DNA of 42,382 bases from Phanerodontia chrysosporium (GCA_001910725.1 MJGA01000087.1:1-42382), one strand, 5' to 3'. Positions 13,470 through 25,222 are shown, counted from the stretch's first letter. The notes: generated by a model not told the origin, from the sequence alone. Numbers and translations: made by a program.

Positions 13470-16400
13470 ATGGATGATCTTCCAGAGAATCGACAGCAAG
13501 AAGAAATAACTGCGCTCAAAAGCATCTACGGAGAAGATTTTATTGATTGCCCCCCTCCAAAAGCTTGGAAGGTCTGTCTGCCAAATATCAGATGGGACGC
13601 TCGCCGTTGACGCACGCTTTGCAGGGAGCACCCAGACTACCCGAGTTTATCATTCGCGTTCGCCATCCAGACCCTGAACATGCCTCTAAGATCTACTTCA
13701 ATCTCCATGTCAAGTGCGTCTCGGCCTTTCATTTCACCTTGCGCGATCGCTGATCTAGTCTATCAGGTTTCCCAAGACGTACCCGACATTGGCACCGCCT
13801 ATCCTGACCGTGCAACAGCAATACGCAGGCTTGAAGCCGCAACACATAGCGAAGCTATCTTCCGTGATACACGCCGAGACGCAGAAGTTGAAGGACACGG
13901 AGACGGTCTTCTCGGTACGTACTGATAAGCTTGCCTTTCGCCTTCGACTCTTCCCCCTCCCCGCCTCATGTTCGCCTTGTGCCTCTTGTTGCCACGCAAT
14001 GCCTTCCCTTCGCGCTTCTCCCCTATCCCGTCCTTCAAACAATCGCCGAGTGCGGCGCTGCCTCGCAGGGCTGCAACACGTGTTGACAAGACCCTCGAAT
14101 CTCCGCGACTCTACTTTGTACGGCCTTGCCACTTTTGACTCGCCCTCGCGGACCCAGGTCCGCCTCAGGATGATCCCAGCTGTCCGCGATGGAGGATGAT
14201 CTCTTCCTGCCGTAAAAGGTCACCTGCCAAAGCTTGCTTGACCTCGTGTCTGTCGCTATACCCTTTTCGCGCCTCGCTTCCCCCGGCCCAGGCAACAGCC
14301 TCGCCTCTCCGTCCCTTCTGCCTATCAGATCTTTTGCGCCGTGTACACGCGACTAACTGGCCATCCTTTTACATATAGGCCGTCGCCGCAGCCCAAGACT
14401 GGCTTCAGAACAACGTTATGCCACCCGTCGAGCCCATCGGGTCGCTCGCGACCGAGATGAACCGTCGTGCCCTCGAGGCCGAGCAGGCGCGGCGCCAGCG
14501 TGAGGAGGCGGAGGCTCAAGAAGCACTCCGTCGTGAAGCACAGCGGCAGCATGAACTCGAGGAGCAGATCCGCGCAGACGCAGAACGCCAGCAGGCCGAG
14601 CGTGCGCGTCTTAGTCGCAACCGTGAACGCTCCGAGTCCGATGCGACTGAACTCTCGATCGGCACGCTCGTCGACGACGGCACGAAGGTTGTGTCGTTTC
14701 CAGAGGACATCGTCTGGGAGGGCGTCCGATTCTCGCATGTGAAGCTATACCAAGCGCAGAAAGGTGCGTAGCGCCCCCGGGCAGCTGTGAAGTAATGACT
14801 GACGCGCCGCAGAGTGTCTCGGGACAGTGTGGCAGGCGGAGCCTATGTGCGACAGCGAGCATGCACTGCAACTGGAGCTCCTCGTTGTCGAGTTTAACGG
14901 CCGGTACTACTCCACCGCACATGGGCGCAGGAAGCTCAAGACCCTCGCCGACGAATTACGTAGACTCTCCAGCGTGCGCCACACGAACCTCCTCGCCGTA
15001 CTCGCATGCAAGCTCCTGCTGCCGAACACGAACGTCGCGCCGAAGCTCTACATTCTGCATGAGCGTCGGCCGGCGCTAACGCTGCATGATGTCCTCGAAG
15101 ACTGCGAATCACTCCGTGAAGACCGGGCGTCGGATTACCTCACGCAGATCCTTTCGGCGCTGAATGCATTGCACACGGCTGACGTGCTTCACCGTGGGCT
15201 GAGCCCCAAGTGCATCGGTCTCGTCCCTGGCAAACATCCTGGTGATCCCAAAGCAGTCAAGATCTTCAAGGTCGGGTTCTACGTTGCTTTGCTCGACATG
15301 AATCGCTCCGAGCGGTTTCTGGCGGCTTGCCCGGGCAAGCCAGAGCATCAGAATATACCCGAGGGCTGGTACGTAGCTCATCTACTGTTGAGGACCGTGC
15401 TGACAGAGTGTGAACAGGCTTCCCAAAGACGCCCTCGAGTCGCCGCTCGAGTACACGAAGAACCGAGATGTACATTCTGTCGGCATCATACTGCTGCAAA
15501 TGCTCCTCGGGCTCGACGTGATGGATCGCTTTCAAGACTTCCATATGGCTCTCCGCAACTGTACGTACCATATCATTGAACAGTGCGCGAGTCTGACGTT
15601 GCTCCAGCGCACATATCGCAAGCCATGCAGCAACATGCCCTTGCGATGCTTGCTCCCACCAAGAAACATGTTTCGCCGCACTCATTGCTGGCAAGCATGG
15701 CAGGCATTGCGCTTGGCACGGCGATGCGCACCCCGTCTATCCCAATCAATGGTCCGTAAAACCCTTTTTCTTGTGTGTACAAAGCTTACATGCGTACAGG
15801 GAATGGGCATGGCTTTGGTCCGAAGACGCCGCATGCTGTAACTAACTACAGTGGCTCGCCGGAGTCCGACTACTTCAATAAGACTGTTGCAGCGCGACCT
15901 CGACATGCAAGCAGGTGGAAGGAAGACTGGGAAGAGCTTGAACTCCTGGTTTGTTCTCACCGCTTTGTTGCCCGCTTCTGGTGTTAACGGGGACCAGGGT
16001 CGCGGGGCGTTCGGTTCTGTTGTCAAAGCTCGGAACAAGATGGACTCGAGAATATACGCGGGTGCGTACCAGCTGACATGCCGGCAAAGCCTCATGTGAC
16101 GGGCAGCTGACTGTCTTCTAGTGAAGAAGATCCGCCTACGCACCAGCCAGAGCGACCAGAAGATCTTCCGGGAGGTCGACACCTTAAGCAGGCTCAACCA
16201 CCGATACATCGTGCGATACTACACCACTTGGATAGAGACTTCGGATCACGTATCGACCGCGACGTCCGCGGTTGGGTCATCAGCTGGCACGTCGGTTCCT
16301 GGCAATGCGAACGGATCCACGACGGAGACGGAAGAGGAGAGCGATCCCTTCGCAATCAACCTCGATGACCTCGATGATTACAATGACACGCCGAGTCACA

Positions 16401-19400
16401 GCTTTCCCGCCATCACCTTCACGCGTAGTGGCACCCCGCGATCCGATGAGGGCGAGTCCACTAGCAGCGAGGGCAGCGCGTCGAGTGACGAGGTCATATT
16501 GCCGCACAGTGGCCGCGGGCGCGAGCTCACGAAGCGCGCAGCTACACCGGTGCCCTCGGTGTCACGGACGTTATACATCCAGATGGAGTACGTCGAACGG
16601 CAGACGCTGAAGGAGCGCATCGCCGAAGGGCTCAGCGAGAGCGAAGCCTGGCGGCTCTTCCAGCAGATCGTCGACGCGCTCGTGCACATGTCGAGCATGA
16701 ACATCCTGCACCGCGACATAAAGCTCACTAACATCTTCATTGATGGCAAGGGCGACTGCAAGATCGGCGATTTCGGCCTCGCGACCAGTGCGCTTGCAGT
16801 GGTGGACCCGACGGACTTTGTGCAGACCCCTGCGATCGAGGCGGACATGACGCTCGACGTCGGGACGCGGTTGTACATCGCCCCTGAGGTGCAGTCGTCC
16901 AAGGGCAAAGGACGCAACCATGCGAAAGCGGACATGTACAGTCTCGGAATCGTCTTCTTTGAGATGAACCATCCCTTCACCACAGGCTTTGAACGCATCA
17001 AGGTCTTGGAGCAGCTCCGGACGCCTGAGATCGTGTTCCCGCCTACGTGGGACTCACATCGGACACGGCAAAGGCAGAGTAGGTAATTTGTATGATCGAG
17101 TCGATTCCTGTTACTGAATTCACCCCAGTTATCTCCTGGCTGTTGAAGCACGACCCCGACGAGCGACCTACTGCACTCGAATTGTCACAAAGTAACTTGC
17201 TGCCTCCACGAGTGGAAGACGAGTTTTTCAAGGATACCCTCAAGTTAATAGGTGCGTCTAGCGCAGTGGCTCGCTTTAGACAGCCACTTATGCCTGGTTC
17301 CTGCTGCAGTCAAGCATGACTCTCCTTATCGACAATCCGTACTATCGACCCTCTTCAGCCAAACCACGAAAGCATCGCACGGTATCCTTTACGACCAAGA
17401 CGAAGTACCTGAACATACTACGCTCAACGGCATAGTACACGACCGTATGGTGCAGATTTTCCGCCTGCATGGCGCCATCGACATGGAGCCCCCCTTGCTG
17501 CTCCCGGTTCTCAACCCGGATGAGGACTACTCTCGCGCAGTCTTTCTCGATCGTAACGGGGATGTAGTGGCTTTGCCGAACAACCCGCTCGCGCCTTTTG
17601 CACGGATGGCTGCCCGTATCAATATCCGCAGGATCAAGCGCTTCCACATCAGCGATATCTATAGGCCAGAGTGCGTGTTTTTGTGACTTGGCTGGAGCCG
17701 TCTAATCTGTCCCACGTAGCCCCGTCGCCGGCCATCCCAAGGCGTCCAAAGCGGCCGTCTTCGATATCATCACACAGGACCTGGAGTCTGGCCCTAGCGC
17801 CGCCACCGCCGAGGCGATTGCGATAGTCAACGACGTCCTCGATAGTTTCGCCAATCTGGAGAAGTATGACATCCATCTTTCGCATACCAGGAGTGCGTAG
17901 CGTGCGATTTAGTTCACAGCATCTGTTGACCCTCCTCACAGTCTACGACGCCTTGTTCGACCAGGTGGCACCTCCCATCCGAAGTGACGTACTGAAGCTA
18001 CTCGTGCAGTCAAATGCGTCGCCGTCTCAGCGGCGGCAACTGCTCATCGAGAAAGGCCTGACTCGCAGCTTTGTCGAGTGCATCGACATTCTTGCGGACA
18101 ACGGTCAGTCACACGTAAACTTTGATATATCAATGGTCGCTCACAGCGACGCAGACGCAGACGTTGACGAGCTTCTCGTCCGATTGGAGCGTGTGTCGCC
18201 ATCGATGGTCATTAGCATCTATCAGGCGGCACAAGAAATCAAGAATACGATGCAATTCGCAGCGGCGACAGGCGTCACGCGCACGATCTATTTCCACCCG
18301 TTATTCATGATGCGCAACCCGACAAACTTCTTCGATGGTCTTTGCTTCGAGGTCGTCAAGCGGCAACAGCCCCAGAAAAGGTCCGACACGTTGGCGATAG
18401 GGGGACGGTACGCTGATGCTTACGTTACTATCTGGTGCAGGGCTCATTCTAGTCCCTAGCTATGACAAGTTCATCAACCGTTTCAGTCCCGTGCGGACCA
18501 GGACCGAGGGCCTCGCCGCGGTTGCGGTGCAAGTCTCGCTGGAGAAGATCACTGTAGCTCTCGCGTCGTTCCAGAGCGTCTCACAGAAGACCTTGCTGAA
18601 GGAACGAAAGTCCTACGGTTACTGGAGTCCACGCCGTTGCGACGTCTACGTCGTCTCGCACCAGTCAGGGCATCTCGCGGACCGTTTGGAAGTCACTTCG
18701 CTTCTTTGGAAGAACAACATCAGCGCAGACATGATGTACGAATTTGGCCTGCAGACAGTTGAGCATGAGAATGTAGTCGATCAGTGTTCACGCGAGGGCA
18801 TCTTGTGAGTCCTCCTGTCTGCCTATGCTGTAGGCGATTCTGATTAACTGCCTTAGGTTCATCGTTTACCCTCGTCCTCGTAACGCGCGGCGCGACCAGC
18901 CCGCGTTCAAGGTCAAGAGCGTCCTGAAGGGCGTCGAATACGAGTGTGAGTTTGTTCTCGACTATCTGTTTGGCCCTCAGCTAAAGCCCCTCTCTAGTGT
19001 CGAGACAGGAGCTCGTGCCGTTCCTGCATCAACAAATCGCTGAACAGAAACGGATCGACGCCTCGCTTTCCGGAGCACCGCTTGTCTCGGTGGCGGAAGG
19101 GACGCAGGCTGTAGCCGCCTCCAAAGAGGCGACGGGGCCGGAAGTCCATCTAGTTTTGCAAGGCGATGCGAAAAAGCAGCGGAAGCAGACGAAGCAGATG
19201 TACATGGACAGAGGTAAGCATTCTTGTTTGTTTCCCCAGCCGGCCTTCCCGATGAACGCTGGTGCTTAGCGTTCGAATTCGGCGTCGACTTGAAGAACGC
19301 GATGGCTCAGTCCAACGTCCCCATCATCGCAGTGGACGTCAGCGATTCGGTCTTCGACCAGATGACCAAAAGCACGGCGTGGCTCACGGACGAGAACGCG

Positions 19401-19550
19401 TGGAAGGCCCTGGTGGCCCACTTCCCGACGTCGCAGTCATCGTACGCGCATCAGATCCGCGAGGCGGTGCTCAGGCGCAAGGCCGACGGGTGCAGGTTTC
19501 TCATTCTCTTCGCCGTCAAAGAAGAGCGGCCGTTCCTTGTCAACCTTTGA
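13470..19550 (+). CDS. gcn2: eIF2alpha kinase Gcn2
   Basis: Cytosolic kinase that senses uncharged tRNA and phosphorylates eIF2alpha under amino-acid starvation. The ATG at 13470 starts an RWD domain (ALKSIYGEDF; to about 13914), which binds Gcn1 in this family. An acidic/basic linker and a pseudokinase follow (14379-15590), with HRGLSPK in place of HRD. The true kinase starts at SPESDYF and SRWKEDWEELELL, with GRGAFGSV, VKKIRL, an acidic Ser-rich insert, HRDIKLTNIFID, GDFGLAT and TRLYIAPE. After the kinase (17080-17129 intron) come the HisRS-like domain (HDRMVQIFRLHGAID, RRIKRFHISDIYRP, GGRYDKFINRF) and the C-terminal domain ending EERPFLVNL. I count about 18 introns, nearly all 45-60 nt. 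One exception is 464 nt (13915-14378). Checked junctions: 13572-13624, 13714-13766, 17080-17129 and 18408-18459. No frame break was found in this gene. Stop TGA is 19548-19550. Confidence 0.95.
13915..14378 (+). other. Unusually long intron in gcn2
   Basis: A 464-nt intron between the RWD exon (ending TVFS) and the linker exon (starting AVAAAQDWLQNN). It has a GTACGT donor, a CTAAC branch site near 14352 and a TATAG acceptor. Exons on both sides join in phase 0. It is pyrimidine-rich and about nine times longer than its neighbours. No snoRNA boxes or tRNA fold were recognised inside. Confidence 0.75.
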
Positions 19551-19753
19551 TCTATCGTTTGCTTGACCATCTTGCCATGCTTCATTGCTTAATCATACTA
19601 AATGTACCTCAAATCGATTCTCTACGCTGTATAATGCCTCACAACTGTCGTAGTTACCCATGTAATGGATCCCCTGACATTGAATTACACCTTTGAGCCA
19701 AATCGGTATCGCCCAAGTAATTCTGCTCAAAGGCATGATGACACCTTGGAGAA

Positions 19754-19825
19754 AGCAACTTGGCGCAGGGGTAGCGCGCGGGGCTCATAACCCCGAGGTC
19801 GCTGGATCGAAACCAGCAGTTGCTA
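19754..19825 (+). tRNA. Initiator tRNA-Met (CAT)
   Basis: A 72-nt cloverleaf. Acceptor stem AGCAACT pairs with AGTTGCT, the anticodon stem is CGGGG/CCCCG around loop CTCATAA with anticodon CAT at 19786-19788, and the T stem is GCTGG/CCAGC. Marks of the eukaryotic initiator are the A1:T72 pair, three consecutive G:C pairs next to the anticodon loop, and A in place of T54 in ATCGAAA. Internal pol III promoters are visible as TGGCGCAGGGG (A box) and GGATCGAAACC (B box). There is no intron. It lies 203 bp after the gcn2 stop codon, on the same strand. Confidence 0.95.
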
Positions 19826-21672
19826 TGCATGCGAAGCACAGATGTTGTTTTTGTGTCGACGGCTGCAGAGTGGAAAGCTTTTCTGACATGTAACCCATAA
19901 GTTGTACGTTTTGCTAACTCACCGGGCAGTAGGATTGAGCTGTAACTGACTCCCGAAAGCTACTTTGATAATATCACAGGGTGACCCGAAGTCCTAACCT
20001 CAGCCAGTGCGTGCATCACACCGTAGAATCATCCCTCTATATAGCGGGCCATGAACAGGTCAGTTCTTGCTAAGAGCTGTGAGGGGAATTGCCTTCGCGG
20101 TGTTGCAGACGGTTAGGGTTAACACCACGTGCGATTATTTGGCCCTGTTAGATTCAAAGGCCGTCGCCTTCCGAATGCAGTGCACGCCCGCTCGCACTGA
20201 CCACTGGTCTCTTTTCTGTCCTATAAATCTTTATGCTCTCTTGGAAGGGTGAGATCTGTCTGTGTTACCTGCCTTGATTTTGCTACTCGCTCTGCATATT
20301 CTGCCGCAATTGATTTGCAGCGCGAAGGCTGATTTTATTCTAGGTTTCAAGTCGAGCCCCTGCCATGTCTTGGATGAAAGACCGCAAAGATCCTGAAGAG
20401 CACACCGTATTTTAGTCGCGGTACCCATTGATTATATGGATTACTCGTACTCACGCAGACTGGTGAGTTTGATTATGGTAATGGCAAACGTTGAGTTGCT
20501 GTTGGCATGTATTCACCGCCTGTCAGTAGCATTCTTCTCACTCACACGACACACTGCTGTAGCACACTTGCTTTCAGAAGACGAGATAGACTGTCCAATC
20601 GATGAGATGCTCATATCTTTTCATGGGTGCGTTGCAAATGCCTTGCCTTCTCTTTGGTACCAACTCTCGTTGCTCCACAGGCACGGTCTCGAGGTAGCAG
20701 GCCGTGCGTTCTCCACCGGGAGAGTATGCTCTGAGGTCCAATGAGAAGGCAGTCTTCGCTTGTTGGCAATCCACATGTCCCGCCGACCTCCCCGTTGCAC
20801 AGGCCGGAAGCGAGTCATATGCACCCGGCATCCGCCACTAGTCTCCACTTATTCCAAATCGTCGCTGCTTCCTGTGAGTACCCGACTAGCCCTGGGATGC
20901 GCGAATGCCCACGAACGGAGTGTACAATGTCCGCAGGGCGACGCCGCGTGGTAGGCCGCTGCACCCTGCATGCCCACCAGACCAGCATCCCTGCCTTTCG
21001 CGCATTCAAACGGCCCTACTTTAGGCCAGCCTCGGTGCCACAATACCAAGAACCACGGTGTCCGCCCTCACTGCTGAGGACGGTTGGAGAAGGACAGTCT
21101 GGTGAGGCGTCCGCGCGGGATCTTCTCCTTGAGCCAGCTTGGAAGGATGTCTACACGAAGACCGCAATGTTGCCGGAAGGACGATGCTGCAAAAGTCGTC
21201 TCGCTTGGCTCATCCCCGCTCGGATATGGTCGTCCATCGCAACTCAGTGCTTGGTGTCCGGGGATGTCGGCGATGCGCGCGTCCGCCGGAGCCACAGCGT
21301 GGCGCAGGCCTATTAAGTGGGTCCTTCTCTTCACAGCGCAAATGAAGCTTCTCTGATACCCTCTGATACATTCCGCAGGGCCGCGCCCTTCGCGAAGGGA
21401 GAAGCGGCGCACTGCGCCCAAACTTAATTGCAAGCTTTGGAACCTGGACGCCTTCGCGGGGCTCGTGCTGCCGTCACCCACTGAATCGAGCGTCGCGGTT
21501 CGTCCCCCGCGAGTCCGATGCTCGCGGTGCTCTGTTCTCGCTGAAACTGTGCAGGTACCGCCGACATGTGATCACGCGCAAAGGGGCTCTACACGAAAAC
21601 GTCCGCCTGCGCGTCCTGCAACATCACGACCACACATCCCCACCTCCCTCACACGCCCTCGCCGGGTCGTGC
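19826..21672. other. Long intergenic stretch without a recognised gene
   Basis: About 1.8 kb in which no protein family, splice-consistent model or RNA gene was recognised. Open frames up to about 190 codons exist on both strands near 20741-21480, but their composition looks like chance opening in GC-rich DNA and they overlap each other. A short direct repeat (CTCTGATAC twice) lies near 21353-21371. A single telomere-like TTAGGGTTAA at about 20112 is isolated. Confidence 0.35.
19848..19852 (+). terminator. RNA polymerase III terminator of tRNA-iMet
   Basis: A run of five T residues 23 bp after the tRNA 3' end, the usual signal for RNA polymerase III termination. Confidence 0.7.
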
Positions 21673-22282
21673 CTACGGCAGGCGCTGCAGCCCGCCCGAA
21701 GGGATGCCGCTGCCGGGCCCCGTCTGCGTGTAGTCCGGGGCGGGGCCCGTGCCCTCGGGGTGTACGCTGTCCGCGGGACCGCCCGCGCCTCTGCACCCCG
21801 CAAACTCGCTGTCGTTCCGCCCACCTGCTTCGCGCGGCGGCTCGGACGCGGCGTGGTGCTCTGCCGCGGCGCCGCCTGCGCCTGCGCCGAGCCCTGCGTC
21901 CAGTGCCGTCGCCGCGCCGGCGCCCGCGAGGCCGCCGCCGTAGGCGTCGCTGCCGCCCGTGCGCGAGCGATCGTGCCCGCGCTGCTCCTCCATGTGCGTG
22001 CGCCGCTCGACCTCGGCCTCCGCAAGCTCGCGTTCTGGGTCCCTGCGCTCGGGCGGTGCACGCGTTTTGCCCTGGAGAGCCTCGGTGAGACGGCCTGCGT
22101 AGCCGTCAACGGTCAGTGCCGGTCGTGAGCCAGCGGCACAGATGGAAGGCCTGACCATGGGCAGCTTCTCTGTGAGGATCGTCAGGCGGTCAGTGTGGCG
22201 AGAGTTGGTGACGGAGGGGGGCGTACTTGATTCGCTCGCCAAGACTCGGCTTGTCGCGGGTATTATCGTTTCTGTCTGGCAT
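21673..22282 (-). CDS. Small hydrophilic protein with a 14-nt exon
   Basis: Predicted 163-aa soluble protein. Exons are 22227-22282 (56 nt), 22155-22168 (14 nt) and 21673-22094 (422 nt). The introns have GTACGC and GTCAGG donors, CTGAC branch sites and CACAG/CGCAG acceptors; the total of 492 nt is one open frame ending in TAG. The start reads MPDRNDNTRDKPSLGERIK, followed by EAAHG, the GxRIKxAA type of beginning seen in small stress-related hydrophilic proteins of basidiomycetes. A charged helix (ERELAEAEVERRTHMEEQRG) follows, then a Gly/Ala/Pro-rich tail. There is no signal peptide or membrane segment. The resemblance is from memory of the motif style, so the family is tentative. Confidence 0.5.
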
Positions 22283-23802
22283 GGCTTTCTGCTGAGATTC
22301 TCTTGTGTTAGGTATCGTCGCAAGGCGGTTCCTGGCAAGCTGTGAGCCCCTGCATCCCGGTGCCTTCGTTCGGACAGCCAGCAACGGCTCCACCTAGTGG
22401 CAGCCTCTCGTATGATGTAAGTACTTGGGTTAAGGTTTAGATAGTCACCCACCCGCATATGTTCGCAGGGACGCACGACCCATCACGTTCATTTTCGTGA
22501 CACGAGCGACCCTGGGTCTAATCTCAATCGGGGTCATAGCATTCCGGATAGGCTTTCATTCATGCACACGCAGCCGCCGCCGCCATGCGCACAGCCCACC
22601 GTGCTCGCCATCTATCGCCACACTGAGCCAAACGCAAACGAGCCTGGGGGGGCGAGGATGCAGTGGGGGCGCCAGGCCGATCACAAATGTGCCGAGACGT
22701 ATTGCGTGCGGTGTCTCGTGTCTCGGGCTCTGCGCGGACAGAAGGGGTCTGATGTTCTCCGCAACATACGCGGGAACCGGGGGCCCCTTCCGCACCGTCT
22801 CTGCGGATGGGGGCCTATATAAAGGCCTGCGGCGAGCCACTACGAGCCGTGGCCCATGGTCCCCCCGCCTCCCCAGTTGTTCCCCCAGGACACGCCGCCC
22901 TCCCCGCTGCGCGCGGGCCACACCTTGACTTCCGGTGTCACCCACACAGCGGCCCTCGCAGGCGACCCCGCTCGGGGCCGCCGCCAGCCGCTGTGTCGTG
23001 GCGGCCGCAAGGATTGGTGGGGCCCGTGCGCAGCGCAGGGTGCGCGCACCTCGCCTCGCCGCCCCCGCCCCGCCCCCGCCGCTTCCGCAGGTGCGTCGTC
23101 TCCGCGTGCGTCTCTGCCGCCTCTCGCAGCCGGTCGTGGGCTCTGTCCTCTGCAGAGCATCTGAGGTAGTACACCAGCCCTGCTGCGCTTGCTGGCGTGC
23201 GCGCAGACTTCTGGTGCGTGCGCAAGTCATCGTGGAACCGCAATCGGGCCCCGACTGACCTCTGACAATTCCTCAGGGCATGCGTTCACACGTCCTGTTC
23301 GCGATGCTATTCATCTGCGATACATATGCGCCGTGTGTCCTCCCTGCTTCCCCTGCGACGTGCCGTTATCGCCGTCGTGGGTGCCTTGTTCCGGTGGGAT
23401 CGTCTTCTGTGCTCGCACGCTCACTGTACTTATACAAAACAATAAAACATATTGAGCACGTCATGACTGCAACCGGCCATGATAGATCTGACGACCGTGC
23501 GAGCAATGAACGAAGAGAATGACGGCATGCCGAACCCAGCAGGCGAGGTTCTCATGTCACAGTCCAAGGCGTTGCGCAAGGCCTACCACGTGTGGTACGA
23601 TGCAGAACCCAGTTCAGACTATTGATACAACGAAGAGCAAACGCGCGATAGCATACAAGTAGGTAGCATACAGCATGACAACGCGACCTGAATACATGAC
23701 CAAGCCCGTGAGAATGGGCGCGAAAACGCACGCCTTTTCCGTCACATCCGCAAGATGACCGTCCCCAATGAACCTCAAGCCTTTTCAAGCCGAAAGAGGC
23801 AC
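22283..23802. other. GC-rich intergenic stretch with a TATA-like element
   Basis: About 1.5 kb without a secure gene. A good TATA-like box (TATATAAA, 22816-22823) lies inside the near-palindrome GGCC-TATATAAA-GGCC and is followed by an ATG at 22856. That ATG opens a 102-codon Pro/Arg-rich frame resembling no known family. AATAAAA near 23441 could be a polyadenylation signal. A short transcription unit is possible but unproven. The right part carries the 3' region of eL8. Confidence 0.3.
22816..22823 (+). promoter_or_regulatory. TATA-like box
   Basis: TATATAAA flanked by GGCC on each side (22812-22827), one of the cleanest TATA matches in the window. The first downstream ATG is 33 bp away at 22856, which would leave almost no 5' leader. 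Whether it drives a transcript is unknown. Confidence 0.35.
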
Positions 23803-24722
23803 TTAGAGCTTGGCAGCGTTGGCAGCAGAGAGGGTCTGGCCGGCAGCCTTGGCACGCTTGCGCATCATCTGCGCAGACTTGTTGCCACGGACACCTCCAC
23901 CCCACTGGCGACGGTGCTCCTCGTACTTGTCGGTGCTACAGACATGATCGTAAGTTACAACACAGAGCGAAGACGGAAGACGACGCCACGCACAAGTTGG
24001 CCTTGGCGGCAGAGACGAGGGTAGCGAGCTCGCGCTGGTCCTCGGAGCGGACCTCCTGGAGGGTAACGACGGCGGCGGTCTTCTTGTGGACGACCGTGCC
24101 GAGACGAGCCTTGCCCTTGACGATGACGTATGGCACACCCATCTTGCGGCAGAGGGCGGGGAGGAAGACGACGAGCTCAATGGGGTCGACATCGTGGGCG
24201 ATGACGACGAGAGACGCCTTCTTGGCCTCGATGAGGGCAACACAGTGGTTCAGGCCGTACTTGACGAAGAGGGGCTTCTTGGAGTCCTTGGCCTGAGCCT
24301 CCTTCTCCTCGGCGGTAGCCTTGGCGAGGGCATCGAGACGAGCCTTCTTCTCCTGCTTGGTCTCGGGGCGGTACTTGTTGAGGAGCTTGAACAGCTGGGT
24401 GGCAGTGTTCTTGTCCAGGGTGTGGGAGAACTGCGCAATGGCAGGGGGCACCTTGAGGCGCTGGTTGAGGATGACCTTCTGGCGCTGGAGACGGATGTAC
24501 TCAGGCCACTTGACGAAGCGAGTCAAGTCGGTCTTGGGCTGAATGTCCTGGCCTGCAAGGAGAGTCAAGATCGTTGCGAGGCTAACAGTCACGGATGCAT
24601 ACCAATGCCAAAGTTCTTGGGGCGGGACTCGAAGAGGGGGTTCTTCTGAGTCTTGGTGGCCTTGCTGGCGAAGGGGGCAGCAGCGGGCTTCTTTCCGGTC
24701 TTGGTGGCCTTCGGCTGGTCAT
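23803..24722 (-). CDS. rpl8: 60S ribosomal protein eL8 (L7a/L8)
   Basis: Cytosolic large-subunit ribosomal protein of the L7Ae RNA-binding family. Conserved blocks are [105 protein letters not shown] and the tail [19 protein letters not shown]. Exons are 24603-24722, 23994-24552 and 23803-23935, with introns of 50 and 58 nt. Stop TAA is 23803-23805. The only ATG that fits is at 24722, but it is one base out of frame with the rest of exon 1. One lost base within the next few codons (AAG read as AG) restores a 270-aa protein with correct phases throughout. An alternative is a tiny upstream exon joined at the AG near 24713. The identity is certain; only the first codons are not. Confidence 0.9.
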
Positions 24723-24851
24723 TGAGACGGGCGTGAGCGATATGTACAACAGCGGTGAAGCCGTCGTCACGTCGGTGCACCCGGAGCTCTAACGCCCGCA
24801 CTCAGAACTCGACGGAGCGAGAGAGTACGGGCCCAGCATCCACAGCACGCC

Positions 24852-25222
24852 TCATTGCTCAGAGAGCTCAGCAAGTGCATGATTGTGTTCGCTGACACAG
24901 ATGTCTGCGAGGGGACGAGACAGTCTAAAGCGAGATCGTTAGCAGCCTCCAAAGGGACATCCGGACGAGGGACATACCATCCACCCCAAAAGCTCACGTT
25001 CCCAACAGACATCCGTGGTTTCCGAGCTCCTGCGCACCGGCAGGGACAGGACTGGCGGGTGCACTCACCATTTTGTTGAGGTCTTGAGGCTTGAGGACGT
25101 TGACGATGGTGGAGAGGTCGTCTGCTGCAAACTTGTTGATGGGCGCTCCCTTCCACGCGAGTCTCACGTGGGTACAGGCGCCCATACGAGTCCTCTTGAA
25201 CACGCTTACTGACTTGTGACAT
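24852..25222 (-). CDS. Possible 64-aa protein in four exons
   Basis: A tentative gene ending 130 bp upstream of the eL8 start. Exons 25214-25222 (9 nt), 25069-25149 (81 nt), 24998-25029 (32 nt) and 24852-24924 (73 nt) join to 195 nt, one open frame with TGA at 24852-24854. Introns carry GTCAGT, GTGAGT and GTGAGC donors, and the last has a GCTAACG branch site. The protein begins MSQ, then GAPINKFAADDLSTIVNVLK and PQDLNKM; a short tail has two cysteines. No family is recognised. The very short first exon is the weakest part. It could instead be 5' UTR of eL8 or noncoding. Confidence 0.35.

Noticed and set aside
18408..18440. Frame break in gcn2 near GGR motif
   Set aside because: Using the acceptor CCCTAG at 18459 instead of GCAG at 18440 restores GGRYDKFINRF without any indel.
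20108..20122. Telomere-like TTAGGGTTAA
   Set aside because: A single copy only, not an array, in an internal gene-containing region.
20741..21481. Overlapping open frames of 137-191 codons on both strands
   Set aside because: Neither strand shows motifs, plausible splicing or a better composition; openness is expected in GC-rich DNA.
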